From contig FWWN02000435.1 of the NCBI GenBank assembly GCA_900175165.2, positions 1 to 36,470 of the forward strand: 36,470 nt of DNA, given 5' to 3'. The notes beneath the pieces are model-generated. The model was not told the DNA's origin. It was given only the letters and a program-made list of their open reading frames with translations, and made no database searches. This DNA comes from Rhizomucor pusillus (Eukaryota; Mucoromycota; Mucoromycetes; Mucorales; Lichtheimiaceae). The translations under genes were made by a program, and so were the position numbers. Of the stretch, positions 28,276-36,470 are shown piece by piece. The first letter of the stretch is position 1. Each line of letters begins with the position of its first letter.

Positions 28276-29926
28276 TGCCAAGGATCAGAGTTCAAGTGAA
28301 AGGCGTCGCATTACATCATGAATTTTGGACAACAGCAGCATTGTCAGCTCTTGTGTCACCTTCGTCATTCTGCGATCTCATGCGCGTCATTGTTCCTTGG
28401 TCGTGCATCCATCCTTATGTATGTTTGGATTTGCTGCAAAATTGTCAGTTGTAGAACTCTATCCACTTTATACAGAATGGATATCTGGACTTGGATCGCC
28501 ATCGTCTCACACTGTCTTGTCTCCGTATATTTGTCACTTTCCAATAAGCCCACCTTGTATATAGCAACTTGAAGTTGCCAGAAAATTCGATACTTTTATT
28601 TATACACCGTCCTCAAGTCTCGGTCAACTCAAACTTAACAGGAAATAGCTCAGCGCCGCACTATCGTGAATCATTGTTGTTCTAATCTTGTAAGGTTGCA
28701 GTGATAATTAATGACATCCAGCTAGATAATTCTGGCTCTGGTTCGTACGGGATGTCGAGTACTTTCTAAGAGTCTTTTTTGCCAATTTCTGAGTCTTTAC
28801 ATTGGGGTTGCGCGTGGTTTTTTGACTGTGTCCTTTGCTTATACTTTTTTAAGAGATATTAGTTATCGGAAAGCGTATGAGGATCTCTCTGGATATTGGC
28901 ATCATCCGATAAAGGTCATGCTGATAGAATACTCGTCCATAGGCAGCGTAATATCAGCAGAACTTAGAAACGATATCGAACCGCGTGCGGCATTCCTCAA
29001 ATAATGACTAGACCAATATCACTCGTTTTCCCGGGTGATTATGTATGGATTTCCCAGCAGTTGTTCGACATTTTGCTTTGCAAGGAGATATATGCAGGTA
29101 CGTGTCTCCAACGCTGAAAGGACTTCTACTCCACCGATATTACCGTATACAATTCTTCTCCTTAGAGAAAGTTTACGGTGGTATTTACATCGTTGTTCAG
29201 CCAGACTGCGACCATGGTGACTGTAGAATCAAAAAAGGGAATAGTTAATATTTCAGCGAAAGTATTCCCTCGGCGCATTTGACTTCTGTACGCCGTCTAG
29301 TCTGATCAAACAGCAGCTTAAAATGCACTTTGCTTCTGCAAGCATGTCATCGTCGAATTCTTGATTTTGTCAGGCCGGTGCTCGTAGGAATACACATTCG
29401 ACGCGTACTATTTGCTTTATTCGCTGCTACCGGTATACAGTACTTAATTTTGAAATATTTCATTGTTTCACCAAATCCAAGTGAGCACGGACAGTGCAAG
29501 CTTTCCGTAAGCATTTGACGGCTGGTCCACAAATTGGGAGATTCGCCGCTGTTTTTTACATTGCAGCAACCATGCTTGTACTGTTTTCGCTACACCATGG
29601 TGCTCTACAAAATAATAAGCGAGTCCACAGAGTGTGAAATCATGCTAAATCGCTGTTCAATGGCTATGTGTGCAGGGGCCATGTTAATCTTCTCTGTATC
29701 GTTCCAGAGGGTCCGAAGACCATGGCTTCAATGGCAATGTTTTCATGAGTCTCAGAACATTTGTGTTCAAAATACCCTCTCCAAGCGTTCAATTTCTCCA
29801 ACGCGCCGCCTACATACAAAACTTGCGGGGGCGGTGCCTTTTCTCTCTCTTTACTGCGAGCGTCGTTTACAAAGATCAGATCAAACCTGTTGTTACTTTC
29901 TCAGCCGCTGCTGGCTTGCACTAGCG
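28276..29926. other. Divergent intergenic spacer between VPS13 and SUMO protease
   Basis: This 1651-bp region contains both promoters. Apart from the U6-like sequence at 29669-29721 I see no RNA gene. Short frames (28318-28572, 28822-29004, 29330-29518) lack domains or convincing context. A perfect odd palindrome GCAACTTGAAGTTGC lies at about 28563-28577. It is unusually long for this compact window. Confidence 0.6.
29669..29721 (-). ncRNA. U6 snRNA-like sequence (5' stem-loop and ACAGAGA region; 3' half absent)
   Basis: On the minus strand the sequence reads GGTC-TTCG-GACC, a UUCG-capped stem like the U6 5' stem-loop. It then runs through GGAACGATACAGAGAAGATT, A and ACATGGCCCCTGCACA, which is the near-universal U6 ACAGAGA/catalytic segment with one visible change (AGATTAACATGG for AGATTAGCATGG). 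The bases normally between the 5' stem and GGAACGATAC are shortened to about five. The AAGGATGACAC segment needed for the internal stem-loop and U2 pairing does not follow. Downstream sequence can still fold (see findings) and reaches a TTTT at about 29609-29612. It may be a truncated U6 copy, a chimeric retrocopy or a derived RNA gene; a normal U6 is unlikely. Confidence 0.6.
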
Positions 29927-32325
29927 ATGTCAGATCAATCCGCGCCTCACAGTTCCCAAACCACAAAACCAAAAGTAAGCAAGGATCTTAATAAGTTGTG
30001 CCTGATCGCTGTACACCTGTATTGATCTCTCCTCCATTCTAGTTCAACCCTGTGCTCAGCGCTAGTGCTACGAATACCCAAGGCCTGCTTCCTGGAAGAT
30101 ACCGATCTCACGATCCTGCTACACGTATTTCTGTGCCTTCTCGTGATGTCCACGCCAGACTAGCCTTTGTTGAATCGGGACACTTGGTAAGCAGGCATAT
30201 TGTGTCTGATCGTTAGCTTTTCTTCAGTACTTGACATCCTCTTTTTCTTACTGTAACCATAGGGACCTTACGAGAGAATAGTGTCAAGCAGACGAGACGT
30301 TGTTAACCAGTATCAACCGACCAACTTGCATCAAAGGAACCAAGAACATGACAGTCGCGGTAGAGGAAGAGGTAGAAGCAGGAGCAGAGACGGCATATCC
30401 CAGTCGTCTGCTCAACCGTGTCCAAGCGCAGCATCCAGTAATCAAGCCGTGACCAACTCTACGGAGAGTAACGCAAGACCTAGTGGAAATTCGATTCCTA
30501 AAGCAACTATTGGATCAGCTGTGATCACTGAATCGGGTGATAGGCAAAATGCCCCTACTGGTACGTGTAATTAGTGCTCTGCAGATGTTATCATCAATTA
30601 TGCTAATCTCACGTCAGCCAAGGTTGCTGGAAGGAAGCGTTCTCTTTCTCAGGATATGGTTGAGACCTCTGAAGCCAAGAAAAGGCAATTAGCCAACAAT
30701 ACCAAGAATCAACGTCCATTATCATCCACTGCATCCCGCGCTCACGGAAACTCAATTCATGAGGCAATTAACGAGCCAGGTGTGGTCGTTAAATCGAAGG
30801 ATGAGCATAATGCACGCATTGATATCCGTGCTGGTAAGTGTAATTAATGCTTTGCATATGTTATCGTCAATCATGCTAAAGTTTCATTAGTCAAATTTGC
30901 TGGAATAAAACGACCACGTTCTGAGGATACTGTTGACATCTCGCATACAAAGAAAAGGCAGCCGCTTACAGATACCAAAACTCCACAGCAGAATATAGAA
31001 ACGCGAACCGCGAGAATGGTTAAAAGACCGAAGAAGAGAACCATGAAGGAGGCGCAGATTGAACGAGTTGGATTCGAGCCGATTGTAATCAGTGACAGCG
31101 ATGAAGAAGATGCCAAATCTGATAGCAAAGCTGGTAAACGAAATACTGAGTATGCATAAATTTTGAATCACACTAATTCCGTATCAGCGACGTTTGCTGG
31201 CCGGAAGCGCGCTTTACTAGAAGATCTTGAGACATCGAGTATTACAAAGAAAAATATCATTTGTGCCACCAACGCGTATACAACATCGGGCAAAGACGCA
31301 TCTTGCTCACCATCTACCAGCTCTATGGCCAGCTCCACGGAGAGCAGCACAAGCTCTATGATCCATAGGACGACCATTATACCGAGTGTGACCGCTAAAT
31401 CACATGATAATGAGCGAAATGAAAAGATTGATGAAGCCAAAGACGCGAAAGAAGAGGAGGATAAAAGTGCTAAAAACACTGAAAAGGAGAAGTTTACACG
31501 AAAGGAAAAGCAAAACGTTGCAGCTGCAAAGAAGCAGAAGGAAGCAAAGAATGATCGATTTATAACATCGTTGCAGTACAAAGCAGAAGGATACCCCACC
31601 CTACACATTGAACGCAGAGACGTAGACAAACTTAAAGAAGGAGAATTTCTCAACGATACCATCATTGATTTCTACCTGCGATACCTGCATCAATCGATAC
31701 GCGCTGAAGACCCTACATTACATGGAGACATATATATGTATAATTCGTTCTTCTATGCACATCTCGTTCATGAGACAGATGGCTTCAATTACGAGCACGT
31801 CCGACGATGGTTTAGGAAGATAGATATTTTCAAGAAACGATACGCATTGATGCCGGTATGCCTAGAAAGCCACTGGTTCTTAGCTATATTGGTCAATCTA
31901 CAAAACTGCTTGGGCAGCAAGGACTTGGATGCAAGCGAAGAACCACGGATATATCTGCTGGATTCTTTAGGCGTAAACCGTGTCAAGGAAGGCAGACACA
32001 TTGCGAGATATCTGGAATGCCTTGCCGCGGACAGATGTCCGACGGAGCATTTCAGATGTCCGAATGTTAGCAATGTCCCTGTAAGTGCACACTTGAAATG
32101 ATAGTTTACAGTATCATGCTCTTTAACCATATACTGCTTCCTTAGGTTCCCAAGCAAACGAACGAATACGACTGTGGCATTTACGTCCTGCAATTTGCAG
32201 AATCGTTTCTCTCGTCGCCTGCGCGGGCTTTGTCTGCTATCAAGAAAAAAGAAACAACATACTGGGATACTTCAGCAGTATCCCAGAAACGATTAACTAT
32301 AAAAAAAATAATAAAAAAAGTATAA
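29927..32325 (+). CDS. ULP2: SUMO-specific cysteine protease, Ulp2/SENP6-7 type
   Basis: This is a 673-aa C48 peptidase expected to trim SUMO, especially chains, from nuclear proteins. Exons are 29927-29974, 30043-30186, 30263-30560, 30618-30833, 30891-31133, 31188-32080 and 32146-32325. The N-terminal half is basic and disordered, with an RGRGRGRSRSRDG patch and a set of related exons (see repeat entry) including EPIVISDSDEED, a canonical-looking SUMO-interaction motif. The protease domain starts at about residue 450: LNDTIIDFYLRYLHQ, IYMYNSFFYAHL, SHWFLAIL (His545), IYLLDSLG (Asp575), VPKQTNEYDCGIYVLQFAES (Gln618, Cys624). The triad and oxyanion Gln are intact. FFYAHL plus KIDIFKKRY resembles Ulp2/SENP6-7 rather than Ulp1. 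The start is the first ATG of an open frame. Confidence 0.92.
30456..31440 (+). repeat. Tandemly duplicated exon/intron block inside the SUMO protease gene
   Basis: Exons 4, 5 and 6 begin with the same coding pattern: AKVAGRKRSLSQDMVETS, VKFAGIKRPRSEDTVDIS and ATFAGRKRALLEDLETSS, each followed by KK. The ends of exons 3 and 4 are alike at DNA level (GGAAATTCGATTCCTAAAGC versus GGAAACTCAATTCATGAGGC), and exons 3 and 6 share CTCYACGGAGAGYARCRCAAG. Intron 3 (30561-30617) and intron 4 (30834-30890) are both exactly 57 nt and align without gaps at about 45 of 57 positions by hand count. All the splice junctions are phase 1. This indicates unequal duplication of a unit of roughly 270-300 bp, giving 3 to 4 copies. 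Confidence 0.85.
32262..32286 (+). repeat. Perfect 10-bp inverted repeat at the 3' end of the SUMO protease ORF
   Basis: CTGGGATACT and AGTATCCCAG flank a 5-nt loop (TCAGC). The hairpin lies within the last codons of the gene, about 40 nt before the stop, and is followed by an A-rich run. The encoded residues around it are YWDTSAVSQK. Confidence 0.9.
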
Positions 32326-33014
32326 ATGCTTCAACAGTATTATTCACCGAATAAAACACTTTTGTTTGTTTTGTAAAGCTTAAGAATTTCAATACCTCGC
32401 GGTCGTTAGGAACGACTTGTATGATCTCTGACTGAAATTACATGTTCGCATTGATAACTGTAAAAGTATGAAAACATAAAATAGTTTTCTACGGTTCTTC
32501 TTTCTGTAAGTAGTTGGTATCAAGCTGAAACCATCATGAAAATTCAATATCCTGCGTGTTCCCATTAAGGACATCCAATAAGGCTACGAACGTCAGAAAA
32601 GACACACACAATAATTTTCGCAGCCCATTAGAATTAGTAAACCCTCGAAGGCTCAGAAGATAAAACTTTTGAATAGGTCTTCCAAGGTCTTCCAGCGCCT
32701 AGGTTTTGTCTGATCTTTTCACTGGAAGCCTGTATATTTTCATTGCGATGCTGCCAATTTGATCCTTTCATTACATTATTTCTGTATTATGCTACATTAT
32801 TACGTCATGGTAGTACTATGCTAATAATGCTTGTAATTATTCTTCCTCCTCTACATAAGCGCCGTCGACAAAGGCGCGTTGAGAAATGCTTCCGGATTGC
32901 TGCATATCTCCGATAATCCTCTGCTAACTTCCAGCTGGGTCTTTGAAACGCGCCCGGTGTTGGTTGCTAATAGATGTTGTAAAGGTGCCTGTAGTGGCAA
33001 TGAGCCTGAGCAGG

Positions 33015-33310
33015 TTCTCAGTGATCGTTAACTAAAGGGCAGCTGCAAAGTGCACAGTGTTTTCAGCATATCGTAGCTCATATCATTCGTTACCTACAAG
33101 GCGTCAAGCTCGCTCCAATCGAGAAATTGCATGCGGATGTAGATATATGTAAGAGCAGACTTGTACAAAGTATGGCTCAAAGTAGATTTGGGGCTGGTGC
33201 AGACGAACGTGTATGAATAGACCCACTAGATTACCTCGAAGCTTTACACGCTGATATGGTTAAGTTACACTTCGATACACAAATGGCCAGCACTTGCCCA
33301 TAAGCTGCAT
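33015..33310 (+). pseudogene. Possible eroded coding remnant, family unknown
   Basis: One frame stays open for nearly 70 codons and includes IVAHIIRYLQGVKLAPIEKL, then a TGA, then about 30 further codons including IDPLDYLEALHADMVKLHFD in the same frame. The composition is protein-like and helix-prone, unlike the surrounding AT-rich noise. There is no start context, no recognised family and no intact ORF, so chance cannot be excluded. Confidence 0.25.
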
Positions 33311-34869
33311 TGAGAATGTTCGTTCATTTAGCACCAAAGGAAAGAATATGCGTTCACTGCATTGCAAGATCAGAAAAGGACAAGAGTAGAGGAACGAAGT
33401 CAAGCAAAGTTTATTTGTAGCAGGCTAGACTGATCACACAAAGCCAGGATTATGAGCAAGATAATTGCTACAACTAAAATGCAAGACTGCATTGCTGAGG
33501 ACTAGCTAGAGTCCATACTACATTTTCATTGTTTGTTATTGTGGGCTACGAGGAATAGGTTCCAAAAATCATGGGCTCTGAGGCGCTAAAGTTTAAAGAA
33601 GCAATCATCAGCATCAGTTTCCCTTACTTGCCGATTTGCTAGTTCAGTTAGTTGATTGAGGGAAAGAGAGAGACTAAAAATTCTGTCCTTTACACATGCC
33701 ACACAGCAAACTTAATCTGCTACGACGTAAGCAACTGGTCTTTAGCACCAAGAAGCAGCATCAGCTTAACCATCCCTGGGGTGGCACCAGGCCGATTAAG
33801 CGCCTTCATTTGCCACTGTGAAGCGGGTGAAAATGAGTCCACAAAAACTGCTCTTATTATACCTTTCCGACGGCTCTCAGCAAGAACTCAGCGCATAGTC
33901 ATCGTACAGATACGAGAGGAGTACGTACCAAATGCTTAAAAATAGCAGAAACCGGAATTTCGCATCAAAGCTACACAGTAGCATGTAAACACCGAAAGTG
34001 AAGCTCTTCGTGGTAAACCTCGTTGAAAATTGTTTTCTGCAAGGTTTCCCCCAAAAAAGGAACTGCATAAACTTGCTATTTTCGCAGGAGGCAATGGGAG
34101 AACATTGAGCGTGTCACACGAAAAGGGGACCCTGATTAGGATGGGAAAAGCGGTTTGCATGTAAAGTACATTTCAGCAAGATACCGAACAAAATTGTTTC
34201 ATGTTCCTTTATCCTGTAACGTTTCAGCCTGGATGGATGTATTTGAGTATCATTACCATAGTTTTTGAACACAAACATCGTCGTGAACTTTGTCGTCTCC
34301 AATTGAACTTGCCTTATTTGGATTTCGCGCTCGGGCGGATCAGCATTTCATTGTGCAAACTATCATTCGGCATAAACAACAGCGCGGAGGAAATGCACAG
34401 GCAGACACCGAAATGCAGACTATCAACGGTTGAAATTAAGGAATGATACATTATAGCGCACACAAGCATTAGGTAACTTTAGTTGAACCAGCGGAATAAG
34501 GTTATCAATGCACCAAATCTGTGCAATTAGCGCGGCAACTTTAAATATTTAGTCTGTCTCCTGAGGAATGTCGGGAACCAACTCGGTCCAGCAGAATACA
34601 ATCTAAGTAATACAATGAAAGGATAAAGCAAGACTACAAAGGCAGAGAGTGTATACAAAATGTAAGTTTACAAAAATGCCAAGTTTTAGCACACAACCCG
34701 AAACTCACAAATTTATTTGGCAGACTGCGTTGCTCGACCTGCCTCTCTTTCGTTCCAGGTTCACCCAGTCAGAGCGCCAGTTGCATTCATTCAGCTAACC
34801 AAAGTAAATTTCACTCATGGAATGACTAGGTCCCAAAGGTTTCGGCTCTGATTCCAAGGCACATTTCGA

Positions 34870-35700
34870 ATTGCATTCGAAGATTGGTCTGGTACACTCA
34901 TACGATCGTATGGTCGCAGCAAGCTCTCGGCTCCTTTCCCTGGTCCTCCTTACTTTATTGCTCGCAAGTTCAAGGGTTCTTTCTCTTAGGACACTTTTGT
35001 TGGTAACAAGCTCTGCGTTGAAGCGTGATCTTCGGTGCTGTCCTCGAAGCTGCAGACAGAAGCATTACCCACTGCTTTTTGCTGTTACTTTCACCTGATT
35101 CTCGTGTACACATGTCTCTGGTTTCCTGCTATGGTGGCACATTCTCTGTTCTGCTCATGCACACTATCGAGATGTAAGAAGGTATGGAAGCGAACAGGGT
35201 TTCAGAAAGAAGCTATGCTACATGTTTTCAATCTGTTATCCGGCAAATGTGCCCTGGTTCAACTTTGCTTGGTGTTGCCTTAGTCCTACAAGTTATATCG
35301 TCATGATCTGAGGTATGGAGTATACAATTCATTTAACTACAACGCGGATGATGATGATGGTTGTCTTTTATTCCGGCAGATAAGTCCTTGTTTTCTTTTG
35401 CTTGGGCTTCGTTCTCTCTCGCTTTTTATCGGGTCCTTAGTGCCTGGTCGTCTTTTGGCGAGCAGGACGGCGCAAGAATCTAGTCCTGCGCTGTACAGAG
35501 GCATGCCAGCACTGCTGCTGCTTTATCCTCTTAACAGGGACACCAGCGTCAACACAGTCTTTGCATCAAACGTGTGTTGCCTGTACTGCTTGTGGCATCT
35601 ATCCTGCAAGATGTGGCCCTTCGGGCTGACAGTTCTATGTCAAACCACCCAGAGGGCACCAAGGGCCATGGTACAGGTGGATCCGAGGTCCTCCTTCCCT
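34870..35700 (+). pseudogene. Possible decayed TnpB/Fanzor-like transposon protein end
   Basis: At about 35470-35560, one frame reads KNLVLRCTEACQHCCCFILL and a frame one base away continues PLNRDTSVNTVFAS. Together these resemble the second half of a zinc ribbon followed by the RuvC-III-like NRD-x-N-A region of TnpB/Fanzor proteins. Spacing within the NRD motif is short by a few residues and the upstream RuvC motifs are not convincing; FEDWSGT near 34890 is at best suggestive. I treat this as a hypothesis about a relic, not a gene. Confidence 0.22.
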
Positions 35701-35819
35701 GCCGAGGGCCGATCTTGTAGCTTCCTGAAAGCCCTTCTCTATGGAGCGTCGAGGAGCAATGGCCCGTTACCGAGTACCCTTCATTCCATCACCGGCTGGT
35801 CCGTGCATCCGATTTCATG

Positions 35820-36300
35820 ATTTGCATCGACATTTTTGACGAACACCGAACGATCAGCACGCGCTCATTCATCGCATATGCATACAAGTTTTGGTCCACA
35901 TCAGCATCTTTCATCGCATCAAAAGTTTTGCTATCATCATCATTCATCCTTGCATACACAATTTTTGCCCGATCGATCGTATTCAGCTCATCATACACAG
36001 CATGTCTGCATATACTCATCATCATCATACAATATTTTTGCTCACATACAGCATTCTCAACCAAGTTTCTGACAAGCGCATCCATTTATACACATCAACA
36101 GTTTGATGGCGCAAGACATTCATGAACCGAAAAGGCGACAATTTTGAACAAACCCAAAAGCCATGCTGGCATGGTTTGTCGAAAAGAAAAAGGAAAAAAA
36201 ACCTTGCATCGTCATCCAACATTTACATACACCATTTTTGATCGCATACAACATTTCGACTTGCATCCGACATTCTGATAAGCATATGTAATTTTTGACC
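35820..36300. repeat. Degenerate tandem repeat (minisatellite), 19-bp unit
   Basis: Five consecutive units of exactly 19 bp occupy 36206-36300. Three of them read GCATACAACATTTCGACTT, GCATCCGACATTCTGATAA and GCATATGTAATTTTTGACC, close to a consensus RCATaCaacATTTttGAtc. Related units with 17-19 bp spacing occur at 35952-36062, including GCATACACAATTTTTGCCC (35952-35970) and ACATACAGCATTCTCAACC (36044-36062). More eroded ones extend back to about 35820. A non-repeat segment (about 36110-36205) interrupts the array. Confidence 0.75.
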
Positions 36301-36470
36301 GCGCACGCTGATCCGTGAACCGAAATCGGCAAGAAAAAACCGAAAAGCAAAACGAAAGAAAAAAGCAAAATAAAACGTAAAATGAAAAAAGAGCAAAATA
36401 AAAAAAAAGCAAAAATGAAAATGAAAATGAGAAGCAAAAAAGCAGAATCTCCGAACCCCCCCCCCAAAAA
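36301..36470. repeat. A-rich low-complexity tail ending in a C10 homopolymer
   Basis: From about 36328 the plus strand is mostly A with scattered GC (AAAGCAAAATAAAA-like units and GAAAAT repeats), ending in ten C at 36456-36465 followed by A5. No gene is supported. The homopolymer sits at the window edge. Confidence 0.7.

Larger units (their letters stand above)
32326..35819. other. Gene-poor flank with decayed sequence
   Basis: About 3.5 kb without a convincing intact gene. Many short frames on both strands have no family features. Two areas look like eroded coding sequence: about 33015-33310 (+), and about 34870-35700 (+), where pieces in different frames resemble the C-terminal zinc-ribbon and NRD end of a TnpB/Fanzor-like protein. 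Both are weak calls. No tRNA box B, terminal repeat or LTR was recognised by eye. Confidence 0.5.

Noticed and set aside
28822..29004. A 60-codon frame in the VPS13-SUMO protease spacer
   Set aside because: It opens with TTG rather than ATG, has no family features, and sits in a promoter region; frames of this size occur by chance.
29669..29721. A complete functional U6 gene, or a U6 gene interrupted by an mRNA-type intron as in S. pombe
   Set aside because: No GT donor occurs at the point of divergence and no AAGGATGACAC segment appears downstream on that strand.
30561..30617. Gene ending after exon 3 of the SUMO protease, because the frame hits a stop just past GTACGTGTAATTAG
   Set aside because: The stop lies inside an intron with proper GT-AG ends and phase, and its sister intron (30834-30890) has the same structure.
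33652..33939. A 95-codon frame in the gene-poor flank
   Set aside because: It starts from TTG, shows no recognisable motif, and no neighbouring frame extends it.
35820..36300. CRISPR-like array
   Set aside because: The 19-bp units are directly adjacent with no spacers and are degenerate; the context is eukaryotic, so a decayed minisatellite fits better.

Overview
This window is eukaryotic nuclear DNA from a fungus. About 80 short introns (mostly 47-95 nt) interrupt conserved genes. The protein set and intron density fit an early-diverging fungus, most likely Mucoromycota/Mucorales, but no marker in the window fixes the genus. I rebuilt the gene models by hand. In every multi-exon gene the splice phases close from start codon to stop codon, which is strong support for the exon boundaries given below.

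Layout. Positions 90-2004 (-) hold a mitochondrial short/branched-chain acyl-CoA dehydrogenase. Positions 2207-3139 (-) hold spliceosomal SmB, which shares a 150-bp divergent promoter with a DBP7-type ribosome-assembly helicase (3290-5806, +). Convergent to the helicase is a short Rab3GAP regulatory-subunit homologue (5918-8014, -), followed upstream on the same strand by an NDR/Orb6/Cbk1 kinase (8138-9982, -). A divergent intergenic stretch separates that kinase from an FHA-domain Chk2/Cds1-like checkpoint kinase (10850-13493, +). Next comes a minus-strand tandem series: a PH-domain protein (14217-15384), an HAD-family dehalogenase-like hydrolase (15433-16315) and a complete 35-exon VPS13 lipid-transfer protein of about 3202 aa (16497-28275). 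After a 1.65-kb divergent spacer carrying a U6-snRNA-like sequence comes a complete Ulp2/SENP6-7-type SUMO protease (29927-32325, +). The last 4.1 kb (32326-36470) has no convincing gene. It holds decayed sequence, a possible transposon relic and an eroded 19-bp minisatellite.

The genes are mainly housekeeping (fatty-acid/branched-chain catabolism, splicing, ribosome assembly, polarity and DNA-damage kinases, membrane-contact lipid transport, SUMO removal) and do not form one pathway. The most unusual items are a tandemly duplicated exon-plus-intron block in the N-terminal region of the SUMO protease, at least one copy of which carries a SUMO-interaction-type motif; a structured U6-like locus lacking the 3' half of U6; three GC-AG introns; an SmB start codon that is an exon by itself; and a 19-bp-period decayed repeat at the right edge.
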